This document shows, piece by piece, positions 28,481 to 36,485 of a DNA stretch of 64,000 nt; the first letter of the stretch is position 1; each line of letters opens with the position of its first letter. Origin of the DNA: Pseudomonas sp. HR96 (lineage in GTDB: Bacteria; Pseudomonadota; Gammaproteobacteria; Pseudomonadales; Pseudomonadaceae); contig NZ_CP139141.1 of assembly GCF_034059295.1 (NCBI RefSeq), positions 4,943,001-5,007,000 on the forward strand, in the 5' to 3' direction. The notes under the pieces were generated by a model. That model ran no database searches, had not been told where the DNA came from, and saw nothing but the letters and a program-made list of their open reading frames with translations. The position numbers and the translations under genes are program-made.

Positions 28481-30754
28481 TCATTGCTGGGCGTTGCGAA
28501 GTTTGCTCACCACCGACTGCAGCGCACGGTCGAACAGCAGCGCGTCGTCGAGGATGCGGATGCTGCCGCGACGGAACTCCACGGCCAGGCCCATGCGAGT
28601 CTTTTCCAGCACCTTCATGCCGGTACGGTTGACGAAGATGTACTTGCCGGTCTGCTCGATGATGGTGGTCAGCTTGCAGCGCAGCTTGTTCTCTTCGTCT
28701 TCCTGGATCTCCACCCAGCAGCCGGGGCGCAGCTTGTCCACCTGCAGCAGGCTGGCGTCGTCGTCGGCCAGGCGCACATGGGACTCCAGCGGCATGCTTT
28801 CGCCAGGGGCGGCCAACACGATCTGGTCGGTGACCTCGACCATGGTGGTGTCGCGCACGGCGGCGTTGACCACTTCCGGGGCGACGATGTCCTGGTGGAA
28901 CGACTGCACGTGCAGCGTCTCCAGGCGGTTGAAGAACTGGCTGGTGGCGAACGGGTCGAAGGCCGAACTGGTCAGGCCGTCGCGCAGGGACTTGAGCAGG
29001 CCGGGCACCAGCTCCAGCAGGCGCAGGCGCTCTTCCGGGTCGTCATGGGGCTCGACGCTCCAGATCAGCTGATCCATGGTGTCCAGGCCGGCCTTCCACT
29101 CCGGCGACGAAGCGCCGTGCTTGAGGCAGGTCAGCAGCAGCACCCGGCTCCAGGCCTCCTGGAGCAATTGCACGACCACCTGCGGCAGGGTCTTGCCCAG
29201 CAACCGACGGTTGAGCTCCTGCTCGACGATGTGCCGGGCCAGCTCGGCGCGCGCACGGCCTTCCTCGGCATCGCGGGTGCGCTGTTCGAGCAGTTCGCTG
29301 CGGCGGCGTTCGTCGTTGTTGAAGGCGAGAAAATCCACCAGCAGCTCGGTGAACAGCGCCGGGTCGTCGACGAAGTCGTTTAGCAGGCGCTGCACGATCT
29401 GCTCGATGCGCGTGTACAGCGAGTCGCGCTGGTAGTCGTCGCGATTGCCCCAGCCCATGGCCGCCGAAGCGATCTCGTTGAGCAGGCGCCGCGCCGGATG
29501 ATTGCCGCGGCTGAAGAAACTCTTGTCGACCACCGCAACCTTGAGCATCGGGATCTGCAGGCGCGCGATCAGCGCTTTCAGCGAATCGGGCAGGTTGCGG
29601 TCCTGCAGGATGAAATCGAAGAGCATGGCGACCAGGTTGATCACGTCCTCGTCGATGCTGCCGACCACGCGATACTTGCCGCTCTTGACGCTGACCCGGG
29701 TCAGCAGCTGTTCGAGCTGCTGGCGCAGGTCGTAGTCGTCCAGATGGGTCTCGACCGCCTGCGGCGACGGTACATATTGCTGCAGGTGCGATAACAGGCG
29801 CAGCAGGTCGTTGGTGGAAATCGGCTGCGCGGTGCTGCTGGTGGCGCTGTCGAGCTTGGGCGCGACGGTGCCACGCAGGTCGTGCAGCAGGCTTTGCAGC
29901 GAGCCGAACACCTCCTGCACGCTTTCGTCTATCTGCGCCACGCGCTCGGCAGTGCTCACCGGGGCGGCGGCCTGGGCTTCGCCGGCAGGCTGCGCAGCAG
30001 GAGCGGCCGCTGCGGCTGCAGCAGCGGGCGGGTTACGATCGGCGGCACGGCGAGCGGGCACGGCCTTGAGGTCGGGCAGTACGCCAGCGGCGATCAGCAA
30101 TTGGTTGGCCTCGGCATACAGGTGGTCGGTGTCGGCAAGCACATACTTTTCGAACAGCTTGAGGATGATCAATTTGACCTTGATCTCAACCCCCAGGCTG
30201 CGCCCGGCTTGCAGGAAGAATTCACAGAGTTGCGATGGCCCAAACGGGTTGCTCGATTCCTCGATGCGCCGCGGGACCAGCATATTGATGCGCGAAGTCA
30301 GCTGGCTCAGGGCCAGGCCGTCGCGCTTGTAGACCTTGGAAATCATCGCATCCAGGGCCACGGTGCGTTCCAGCTCATCATTGGGCACGAGCGCGAGCTT
30401 GTCGTAGCTGACCGGTTCCGGTGCCGAGGTATCGACACTTTCGTATTGACCGACCCGCACGAACGCCTCGAACAGCTTTTCGAGGAAGCCGCGCTCGATA
30501 CTCTTTCGCTTGAGCCTGAGGTCGCGCATGGCTTCGAAGAAGGTGCTCTGCTCGACGTTGTTCTTGGCCTTGTCGGCCATCTCGAACAGCGTATCGTCGG
30601 CATTGTCGAACAGGGCATGCAGCCCTTGCTTCAACTGCAGCGCGGACTTGTCACGGACCTGAAGCAATACGACAGGCAGGCGGGCGACCGGGGCCTGGCT
30701 TGCCGAATCGGCAGCAGCCTTGTTGAGCGGTACGACCTTTCCATCATTCTGCAT
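28481..30754 (-). CDS. DUF1631 family protein
   Basis: A 757-residue cytoplasmic protein of the DUF1631 family (a homologue, PA4523, lies in the same ampD-nadC neighbourhood of P. aeruginosa as I recall). It is largely helical. An Ala/Pro-rich linker near residues 240-275 separates an N-terminal helical domain from a long C-terminal part. The last 100 residues (GCWVEIQEDEENKLRCKLTT and FVNRTGMKV) resemble a PilZ-like barrel, although the RxxxR motif needed for c-di-GMP binding is not obvious. The ATG at 30754 has GGAG 7 bases before it; an ATG at 30766 adds four residues. Function is unknown. Confidence 0.85.
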   Translation of the reverse strand: MQNDGKVVPLNKAAADSASQAPVARLPVVLLQVRDKSALQLKQGLHALFDNADDTLFEMADKAKNNVEQSTFFEAMRDLRLKRKSIERGFLEKLFEAFVRVGQYESVDTSAPEPVSYDKLALVPNDELERTVALDAMISKVYKRDGLALSQLTSRINMLVPRRIEESSNPFGPSQLCEFFLQAGRSLGVEIKVKLIILKLFEKYVLADTDHLYAEANQLLIAAGVLPDLKAVPARRAADRNPPAAAAAAAAPAAQPAGEAQAAAPVSTAERVAQIDESVQEVFGSLQSLLHDLRGTVAPKLDSATSSTAQPISTNDLLRLLSHLQQYVPSPQAVETHLDDYDLRQQLEQLLTRVSVKSGKYRVVGSIDEDVINLVAMLFDFILQDRNLPDSLKALIARLQIPMLKVAVVDKSFFSRGNHPARRLLNEIASAAMGWGNRDDYQRDSLYTRIEQIVQRLLNDFVDDPALFTELLVDFLAFNNDERRRSELLEQRTRDAEEGRARAELARHIVEQELNRRLLGKTLPQVVVQLLQEAWSRVLLLTCLKHGASSPEWKAGLDTMDQLIWSVEPHDDPEERLRLLELVPGLLKSLRDGLTSSAFDPFATSQFFNRLETLHVQSFHQDIVAPEVVNAAVRDTTMVEVTDQIVLAAPGESMPLESHVRLADDDASLLQVDKLRPGCWVEIQEDEENKLRCKLTTIIEQTGKYIFVNRTGMKVLEKTRMGLAVEFRRGSIRILDDALLFDRALQSVVSKLRNAQQ

Positions 30755-31016
30755 TCGGATCTCCATGATGCCGTTTTCGATTAAAAGCCTGCGTCAATTG
30801 CGCGGCGCCAAATATACGTCAGCTCTCATGTGCTGGGATATGGAGTGCGTTTTGCGCGGAAAGTTCTGATCGCAGGCCAGCTATATAAACTAGACCATAA
30901 TCTGGGATAAAAGCTCAGTAATTGCCCCACCGACCGTCGGGGCATGGCTCTGTTGCCGGCTTCGCGCCTGACGTCGTCTGCCCTATAATCGGCCGACCTT
31001 GCCTGTGGAGCCCGTC

Positions 31017-31865
31017 ATGCCGAACCTGATCCTCGCCGACCTGACCGCCGAAATCGAAGCCAACGTGCGCCGCGCGTTGCACGAGGACGTCGGCAGCGGC
31101 GACATTACCGCGCAGTTGATTCCCGCCGAACGCCTGGCCACGGCGACCATCATCACCCGCGAGGACTGCGTGATCGCCGGCACGGCGTGGGTCGATGCGG
31201 TGTTCCGCCAGCTCGACCCGCGGGTGGCGGTGCACTGGCAACTGCGCGACGGCGAGCACGCCAGCGCCAACCAGCCGCTGTTTCACCTCGAAGGCCCGGC
31301 TCGCTCGCTGCTCACCGGTGAGCGCAGCGCGCTGAATTTCCTGCAGATGCTCTCTGCCGTCGCCACCCGTGCCAACCAGCTGGTGGGCCTGGTGGCAGGT
31401 ACCCAGGTCAAGTTGCTCGACACCCGCAAGACCCTGCCCGGCCTGCGCCTGGCACAGAAATACGCCGTCACCTGCGGTGGCGCGCACAACCACCGCATCG
31501 GCCTGTACGATGCCTTCCTGATCAAGGAAAACCACATTGCTGCCTGCGGCGGCATCGCCGAAGCGGTACGGGCCGCCCACGGCATCGCCCCTGGCAAGCC
31601 GGTGGAAATCGAGGTGGAAAGCCTGGACGAACTGCAACAGGCGCTGGACGCCGGCGCCGACATCATCATGCTCGACGAGCTGTCGCTGGCCGACATGCGC
31701 GAAGGCGTGCGCCTGACCGCTGGGCGCGCCAAGCTCGAAGCCAGCGGCGGCATCAACGAAAGCACGCTGCGCACCATCGCCGAAACCGGCGTGGACTACA
31801 TCTCCATCGGTGCCATGACCAAAGAGGTCAAGGCCGTGGACCTGTCGATGCGCCTGAGCATCTGA
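31017..31865 (+). CDS. nadC: Nicotinate-nucleotide pyrophosphorylase (quinolinate phosphoribosyltransferase)
   Basis: Converts quinolinate and PRPP to nicotinate mononucleotide in de novo NAD synthesis. The 282-residue protein has the typical [67 protein letters not shown] and [10 protein letters not shown] blocks, followed by [20 protein letters not shown]. The ATG at 31017 follows a short leader; an in-frame start at 30999 would add six residues. It is divergent from the DUF1631 gene across a 262-bp AT-rich gap that should carry both promoters. Confidence 0.97.
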   Translation: MPNLILADLTAEIEANVRRALHEDVGSGDITAQLIPAERLATATIITREDCVIAGTAWVDAVFRQLDPRVAVHWQLRDGEHASANQPLFHLEGPARSLLTGERSALNFLQMLSAVATRANQLVGLVAGTQVKLLDTRKTLPGLRLAQKYAVTCGGAHNHRIGLYDAFLIKENHIAACGGIAEAVRAAHGIAPGKPVEIEVESLDELQQALDAGADIIMLDELSLADMREGVRLTAGRAKLEASGGINESTLRTIAETGVDYISIGAMTKEVKAVDLSMRLSI

Positions 31866-31909
31866 CGGTTTCTACTCACCAGTACGCATCTGTTTACGGA
31901 GCAATCGCA

Positions 31910-32173
31910 GTGACGAACACGTTCAACCCTGGCACCGACACCGTTTATATCGTGCGCATCGACGGCACCCGCCTGGGCCCGTTCCAGACGAGCTTCGACC
32001 CGGCCAAGGTGCTGATCCACGAAGTGACCCTCAACGCCGGCGCCGGCGACACCCTGGAACGCCACCTCCCCGGCCAGTCACCCGAGCTGTACCGCATCAG
32101 CAATACTCATTTCCAGCCAGAAATGAGCGGCGTGCGGGCGCACTATACGGTGCGGTTGCGCAAGGAAGGTTGA
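31910..32173 (+). CDS. Small conserved protein, function unknown
   Basis: An 87-residue protein with a GTG start preceded by GGAG-like purines (GGAGCAATCGCA). It begins TNTFNPGTDTVYIVRIDGTR and looks like a compact beta-rich domain (VYIVRI, LGPFQTSFDPAKVLIHEVTL, ending AHYTVRLRKEG). No signal peptide, membrane segment or catalytic motif is evident. It lies 44 bases behind nadC and may be co-transcribed. I do not recognise the family. The regular codon use and plausible ribosome site make it likely real. Confidence 0.65.
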   Translation: MTNTFNPGTDTVYIVRIDGTRLGPFQTSFDPAKVLIHEVTLNAGAGDTLERHLPGQSPELYRISNTHFQPEMSGVRAHYTVRLRKEG

Positions 32174-32289
32174 AGACCGCAGCCAACGCCTGCTTCGCCT
32201 TTCTGCTGTAGGTCCGAGCTCGCCTGGGAAGATGCCCAAGCTATTCCCGGGCAAGCCCGGTTCTACAAGCAAACCCAGGCGTTTCCCGC

Positions 32290-33081
32290 CTAAGCCGCCT
32301 CTCCAGAAAAATCCCCGGGCACCAGCGCGCCTATGGTCGGCCGGGCGAACAGGTAGCCCTGCATCAACTCGATGCCCACCGCCCGCAACGCCGCGCACTC
32401 CTCCGGGGTTTCCACGCCCTCGGCCACCAGAATGATGCCCAGGCGCCCGGCCACCAGCACGATGCCTTCGACGATCGCCTGGCGCACCGGGTCGCGGTCG
32501 ATCGCGCGGGTCAGCGCCATATCGATCTTCAGCACCTGGGGCTGAAACATCGCGAGGAAATTGAGCCCCGAATAGCCGGCGCCGAAGTCATCGATGGCGG
32601 TGATGAAGCCCTGGCGCTCGTATTCCTGGAAGATCGCCTTGAGGTGGTCAGGGTCGACCACCTGCTCGCCCTCGGTCACCTCGAACATCAGGCGTTCCAG
32701 CGGAAAGCCGAACTCGTGCGCCGCTTCGAGGGTGGCCCGCACGCAGGTCTCCGGGCGATACACGGCATTGGGCAGGAAGTTGATGCTCAGCAGGCAGTCG
32801 GGAATCTCCAGCAGCCCGAGCCTGGAGGCCAGCTCAATGGCCTTGACCCTACAGGCCTGATCGAAGCGATAGCGGTTGCTGTCGTTGACCCAGCCCAGCA
32901 CGGTGGCCGCCGACTCGCCAGCGACCCCGCGCACCAGCGCCTCATAGGCGAAAGGCTGCTGCGTTCGCACATTGAAGATGGGTTGGAACGCCATGGTGAA
33001 GTCGAACCCCAACCCTTCGATGTTGCGGCATTCGGCGCAGCCGACGGCCTTGAAGGGTTGCACGAAAATATTGTTGTCCAT
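32290..33081 (-). CDS. Stand-alone EAL-domain protein (probable c-di-GMP phosphodiesterase)
   Basis: A 263-residue EAL protein that would hydrolyse cyclic di-GMP to pGpG. The signature glutamate is in YEALVRG; further metal and catalytic residues are Glu in MFEVTEGEQ, DDFGAGYSGLN (loop 6), Lys in VLKIDMAL, and Glu in LVAEGVET, so activity is likely. There is a short N-terminal Cys-containing segment (VGCAECRNI) but no sensor domain or membrane segment. The ATG at 33081 has AAGGA 11-15 bases upstream; ATGs at 33108 and 33126 are less supported. A role in biofilm or pilus-related signalling is plausible given the pilin region nearby, but is inference. Confidence 0.9.
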   Translation of the reverse strand: MDNNIFVQPFKAVGCAECRNIEGLGFDFTMAFQPIFNVRTQQPFAYEALVRGVAGESAATVLGWVNDSNRYRFDQACRVKAIELASRLGLLEIPDCLLSINFLPNAVYRPETCVRATLEAAHEFGFPLERLMFEVTEGEQVVDPDHLKAIFQEYERQGFITAIDDFGAGYSGLNFLAMFQPQVLKIDMALTRAIDRDPVRQAIVEGIVLVAGRLGIILVAEGVETPEECAALRAVGIELMQGYLFARPTIGALVPGDFSGEAA

Positions 33082-33132
33082 CGAGGCGTTCCTTGAGCGA
33101 TCAGCCATCACAGCCGGCCCGTGCACTCTACC

Positions 33133-34428
33133 TCAATATGTGAACTTGAAGGCACCACACTGAGCAAACCAGACACTGGCATCGATGGCCGTGTTCGGGC
33201 TGCAACTGATGTCGATGCGCGGCTCGATACCGGTCTGCTTGTCGCCGACATGTTTATACATCGGCGTCTCCCGCGACAGCACGCCCGTCGGCTCACTGGG
33301 CCATGGGCACTCGCGGTGGCTGTCCTCCGGGTCACTCTTGACCGCCCAGGCGGGCGTGAGCAGCAGCGCCAGGCCGACGTTCGACAGGCCCCGGCCTTCA
33401 CTCTTGACCAGCGCGGTGGCCTTGATGCGATCGCCCTCGTGCAGGTCGCCGACGTTGACCGGCGTCGAGATATTGATCTGCGGCGCCTCCCCGCCGGACT
33501 GCCCAATGATGTGCACCTTCTGCCACTCGCGCCCCTCGGCATCGACCTCCTTGCTCAGCGTGATCATCAGCCCATCGATATGGTTGGCCGACGCCTTCCA
33601 GCCGCTGGCCAGTTGCGACCCGCAACCGGCGCTGAACTCCAGATTGCCATCGCTGCCTTCCAGCAGCGGGTTGGCGGTCAACGAGCCCAACGGATTGCCG
33701 GCGTGGAAGCGCACATTGGAATCGAGGAAATCCCCCAACTGACGCACCTCGGCGGCGATCCGCGCACCTCCGGCGAGGCCCACCACCTGGGCGCCGATTT
33801 TCGACATATGGATGCCATCCACCGTCATGCCGTCCTTGACGTAATAATCGCTCCCGGAGGCCGGATCGACCATGGCATCCCAGACGTTGAGCACAGTGCA
33901 TACCTTGCTCAGGGTGTGCTGGAACCACAGGTGCATCTGATAATGGTCCTCCTTGATCTGCGCCGAGCTCAGCTCGTAGTCACTGTGGCCGTTGCCGCGC
34001 GGCGTTTCGCCCACGACGATCACGCTGATACCGGCCTGGAAGAAATTGCGCACGATTTCGCGGACATTCTTCTTGCTGGTGCCCAGGTCGATGCCCGCCG
34101 TGCGGTCATTGGTACTGCCGATAAACACCGCCCGCGTGCAACCGCGGCTGTGCAGCAGCTCAATGAATTGCGGCTGGCGCTCCAGCATGCCGCGGGTGGT
34201 GTCGCCGGCGACGCCGCCGTTGAGTTCGCCCAGCAGGGAAAAGGCGTTCAGGCCGTAGGCTTGCAGCCAGTGAGCCAGGCCGACGTTGCGCAACTGGAAG
34301 TTGAGGCCGCCACTGCTCCAGGAAAGATAGGCGCGGCTGTCGCCGAAGAACCCGACGTAGCGCGAGTTGGCCGGATTCACTACAGCCAGGGCATGTTGGT
34401 CTACGGCAGGAATGGTTGGTGTACCCAT
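33133..34428 (-). CDS. SGNH/GDSL-type hydrolase, function unknown
   Basis: A 431-residue protein. The catalytic SGNH elements are GDS in GFFGDSRAYLSW (about residues 26-37), a possible Asn block in FIGSTNDRTAG, and the Asp/His pair in VDGIHMSKIGAQ. The C-terminal 180 residues are a separate beta-rich, carbohydrate-binding-like region (LEGSDGNLEFSAGCG onwards). No signal peptide is visible, which is unusual for an esterase acting on surface polymers. It lies alone between the EAL gene and the antitoxin remnant, near tRNA-Thr. It could be a phage- or surface-related deacetylase, but nothing around it proves this. Confidence 0.75.
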   Translation of the reverse strand: MGTPTIPAVDQHALAVVNPANSRYVGFFGDSRAYLSWSSGGLNFQLRNVGLAHWLQAYGLNAFSLLGELNGGVAGDTTRGMLERQPQFIELLHSRGCTRAVFIGSTNDRTAGIDLGTSKKNVREIVRNFFQAGISVIVVGETPRGNGHSDYELSSAQIKEDHYQMHLWFQHTLSKVCTVLNVWDAMVDPASGSDYYVKDGMTVDGIHMSKIGAQVVGLAGGARIAAEVRQLGDFLDSNVRFHAGNPLGSLTANPLLEGSDGNLEFSAGCGSQLASGWKASANHIDGLMITLSKEVDAEGREWQKVHIIGQSGGEAPQINISTPVNVGDLHEGDRIKATALVKSEGRGLSNVGLALLLTPAWAVKSDPEDSHRECPWPSEPTGVLSRETPMYKHVGDKQTGIEPRIDISCSPNTAIDASVWFAQCGAFKFTY

Positions 34429-34546
34429 GTGTCACCTCGTTCAGGCAAGGACAGACAGGAATTCCGTTTCAGGACGACGTTGGATGTCGAATGACAGTAG
34501 AGGCTGGGGCCTGGGCGGGCAATGAATGAGTTTTGGCAGATGTGGC

Positions 34547-34578
34547 GGGGGTGTATGGGGGGTTACAGCGGGAGGGGG
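34547..34578 (+). other. G-rich tract able to form a G-quadruplex
   Basis: Four G-runs of 5, 6, 3 and 5 bases occur within 32 bases (34547-51, 34557-62, 34570-72, 34574-78). They lie in the gap upstream of the SGNH hydrolase gene, on the strand opposite to its sense. Confidence 0.5.
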
Positions 34579-34602
34579 AGATGGTGGAGATAGGAGTTGA
34601 CC

Positions 34603-34653
34603 TGGATACAACACACAGGCGTCATAGATAACAGTGAACGGTGAATGCCTCAT
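34603..34653 (-). pseudogene. Remnant of a PIN-domain toxin gene
   Basis: Seventeen codons, MRHSPFTVIYDACVLYP, match the N-terminus of PIN-domain toxins, including the first acidic residue of the active site (Asp in YDACVLYP). The ATG overlaps the antitoxin stop codon (TGATG), as in intact toxin-antitoxin operons. After codon 17 the frame runs into low-complexity Pro/Ser sequence and lacks every further PIN motif. The toxin has therefore been deleted or replaced downstream of 34603. The call depends on recall of such toxins beginning MRHSPFTVVYDACVLYP. Confidence 0.7.
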
Positions 34654-35117
34654 CAATACCCCATATCAAGCTCTTGGGCTTGTGCCGCCAGTTCTTCCAT
34701 GGCGGCTTGACTCGCTCTGTCACGCTCGGCCTTGTAGGCCATGATATCGGTGAACTTGATACGGCGGTGGCTGCCGGTTTTTGTGTGTGGGATCTGACCC
34801 TCGTCCAGCAGCTTGACAAGATGCGGACGCGATACATTGAGCATGTCGGCGCCTTCTTGAGTAGTCAGTTCCGCGTGGATCGGCACTACCTTCACGGTGT
34901 TGCCCAAGGCCAGTTCGTTAAGTATGTCTCCGAGCAATCTAAGAGCGAACGTTGGTAGCTCAATGGCTTGGCGTTGCTGGTCCTCGTCAACCAGTTCGAT
35001 ACGTTGAGTGTCCAGCTTCCTCGAAATGAACGCAGCAATCTGGCGGCTTGATTCAATAGCCGCAGCGATCGCTTTCTCATCTGGAAGGATGCTTCGAGCG
35101 AGATCGGCGGTGGTCAT
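34653..35117 (-). CDS. Excisionase-type HTH antitoxin of a PIN toxin-antitoxin pair (toxin lost)
   Basis: A 154-residue protein. The C-terminal half carries an excisionase/MerR-like helix-turn-helix (LTTQEGADMLNVSRPHLVKL, then GQIPHTKTGSHRRIKFTDIM). The N-terminal half (ILPDEKAIAAAIESSRQIAA) resembles the antitoxin partner of PIN toxins. The stop overlaps a truncated toxin start. Two 14-base direct repeats 63-101 bases upstream are probable autoregulatory sites. The gene is intact, so it may now be a solitary regulator or an anti-addiction relic. It borders non-coding DNA leading to tRNA-Thr. Base composition is lower in GC than the core genes, hinting at acquisition. Confidence 0.8.
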   Translation of the reverse strand: MTTADLARSILPDEKAIAAAIESSRQIAAFISRKLDTQRIELVDEDQQRQAIELPTFALRLLGDILNELALGNTVKVVPIHAELTTQEGADMLNVSRPHLVKLLDEGQIPHTKTGSHRRIKFTDIMAYKAERDRASQAAMEELAAQAQELDMGY

Positions 35118-35179
35118 GATGCATCTCCAAAAGCGACTTGAAATTCCTGGCGCCTCATACGGCAGGTAGGATTTTTAAT

Positions 35180-35218
35180 CGAAATAAACGAAAATTGCAA
35201 CAAGCGAAATAAACGAAA
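35180..35218. repeat. Direct repeats, probable operator of the antitoxin gene
   Basis: CGAAATAAACGAAA occurs at 35180-35193 and again at 35205-35218, a 25-base step or about two and a half helical turns. The repeats lie upstream of the antitoxin start, where an HTH antitoxin would be expected to repress its own promoter. Confidence 0.6.
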
Positions 35219-35602
35219 CACAGCTGCGTGCTAGCCTAAGCGTAGCTATGAGCTAGCGGAGACGGCGCCGGCGGCACCCTCAGACCTGTACTCCCGCGCA
35301 GACTGACGCAAGCGTCTCTGCGCGGCGGTCTGGATCAAGGGAAACCACCGGGATGCCACTCCAACCCGAGCCTTTGCGCATATTGGCACGAGACATTGCC
35401 GCCTGAGCCCGAGCTACCGTCCTTTCAAGGCCTGGATGCCGCCCCTGTGGAACCAGTTGGCGTCCATCAAACGCAAGCTGGCGAGCCTACGCCAGGTCAC
35501 GTTTGTCATAGGCATGTGAGTACCCATGGATTGTTGAACAGCGAAAGGGTACACAGATAGCAAAGGATGGGATGGGATCGGATGACACCGCATGAAACAG
35601 AA
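35219..35602. other. Non-coding stretch between the antitoxin control region and tRNA-Thr
   Basis: No convincing gene is visible. It contains a strong interrupted hairpin (35295-35324: CGCGCAGA, two bulged bases, GACGC-AA-GCGTC, TCTGCGCG). There are short open stretches such as LQPEPLRILARDIAA ending at 35406 and SYRPFKAWMPPLWNQLAS near 35412-35465, each without a start and ribosome site together. It may hold gene debris or a small RNA. Confidence 0.35.
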
Positions 35603-35621
35603 AGCCCGCACTAGGCGGGCT
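35603..35621 (-). terminator. Terminator behind tRNA-Thr
   Basis: The stem AGCCCGC/GCGGGCT has a five-base loop. Read on the minus strand it is followed by a T-rich tail, and it lies 47 bases downstream of the tRNA. Confidence 0.7.
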
Positions 35622-35667
35622 TCTTCGGGAAACATGCTACTGCTTAGCACTGCATGAATCTATCAAC

Positions 35668-35743
35668 TGGTGCCGGAGATAGGAATCGAACCTACGACCT
35701 TCGCGTTACGAGTGCGCTGCTCTACCGACTGAGCTACACCGGC
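35668..35743 (-). tRNA. tRNA-Thr (anticodon CGT)
   Basis: The minus strand reads GCCGGTGTAGCTCAGTCGGT at the 5' end, has anticodon loop CTCGTAA, the T-arm GGTTCGATTCC and an encoded CCA end. Length is 76 bases. A tRNA-Thr beside the major pilin gene is a known arrangement in Pseudomonas and a recognised site of pilin-locus exchange. Confidence 0.95.
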
Positions 35744-35848
35744 GGGTGGTGGTGGGGGCGATACGTTAGCATCAGGTAAAGCAGGTAGCAATGGTGGCCG
35801 AGCAGCTAACCACTCGACCTCCTGCTCGCCAGCAAATCCTCTACGTAG

Positions 35849-36274
35849 TTACTGCTTCACATAGTTGTTGGTGACACAGGCGTCGGCAGCGCCATACGCC
35901 CACGTGATCACGCCATTAGCGACGGTAGGCGTCAGTGTGCACGTATCACCAACCACAATGCCTTTGTATGCATTAGGGCTGGCCGTGATAACACCGTTAG
36001 CGTCGACAGCAATTGTCTTGAGAGCGCCTGTAGCTTTGTTCGTCGGCAAGGTAATGCCCAATTGAGCGGCGGTATTGCAGCTAGCGAAGGAAGAAGTTTC
36101 GTTGTAACAGACCGAGATAGCACTCTTCACCGCGGCCATTGTATCAGTGACCTCAGCGTAAGCCGCTTTCTTCATGTAGTTCTGGTAGGCCGGCAGAGCG
36201 ATTGCAGCCAGGATGCCGACGATCGCCACTACGATCATCAGTTCGATAAGGGTAAAGCCTTTTTGACCTTTCAT
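35849..36274 (-). CDS. pilA: Type IV pilin (PilA-like), copy 1
   Basis: A 141-residue type IVa prepilin: short leader MKGQKG cut by PilD before Phe ([20 protein letters not shown]), with Glu5 of the mature protein conserved. The C-terminal part has four Cys ([27 protein letters not shown]), consistent with disulphide-bonded loops. A sigma-54 promoter with one mismatch lies about 85 bases upstream, and pilS-pilR, its usual activators, are in the same window. GAGGA precedes the ATG. A paralogous pilin gene lies upstream at 36486; which is the major subunit is inferred from this promoter. Confidence 0.9.
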   Translation of the reverse strand: MKGQKGFTLIELMIVVAIVGILAAIALPAYQNYMKKAAYAEVTDTMAAVKSAISVCYNETSSFASCNTAAQLGITLPTNKATGALKTIAVDANGVITASPNAYKGIVVGDTCTLTPTVANGVITWAYGAADACVTNNYVKQ

Positions 36275-36359
36275 GACGAATCCTCGGGAAGCCAGTGTTA
36301 GTTCAGTCGATGGTCGGAGGCCGCCTTTCTGGCGCCTGCTGATGACCTGATTGGACTAG

Positions 36360-36376
36360 AGCACAGCCCGTGCCAA
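36360..36376 (-). promoter_or_regulatory. Sigma-54 promoter of pilin copy 1
   Basis: The minus strand reads TTGGCACGGGCTGTGCT, matching YTGGCACGRNNNTTGCW except for one base of the -12 element. The spacing is right, and transcription would start about 75 bases before the pilin ATG. Confidence 0.75.
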
Positions 36377-36446
36377 GTTCACATAGCACGGTTTTGCAGC
36401 GTGCAAACCCGGGTTGAGCCGCTGCTGAAACGACAAGAGCAGCACT

Positions 36447-36467
36447 AAGTGACGTTCTTCGTCACTT
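36447..36467 (-). terminator. Hairpin behind pilin copy 2
   Basis: AAGTGACG and CGTCACTT pair around a five-base loop, 19 bases behind the stop of pilin copy 2. The following T-run is poor, so partial readthrough into copy 1 is possible. Confidence 0.45.
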
Positions 36468-36485
36468 GTCGCAGGGCTGGTGACG

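Noticed and set aside
35414..35650. A 78-residue open frame on the minus strand between tRNA-Thr and the antitoxin
   Set aside because: It starts next to the tRNA terminator, has no ribosome site, and its sequence shows no conserved pattern.
35668..35743. tRNA-Thr as an attachment site of an integrated element
   Set aside because: I found no second copy of the tRNA 3' end within the window and no integrase, so only the accessory character of the interval is reported.
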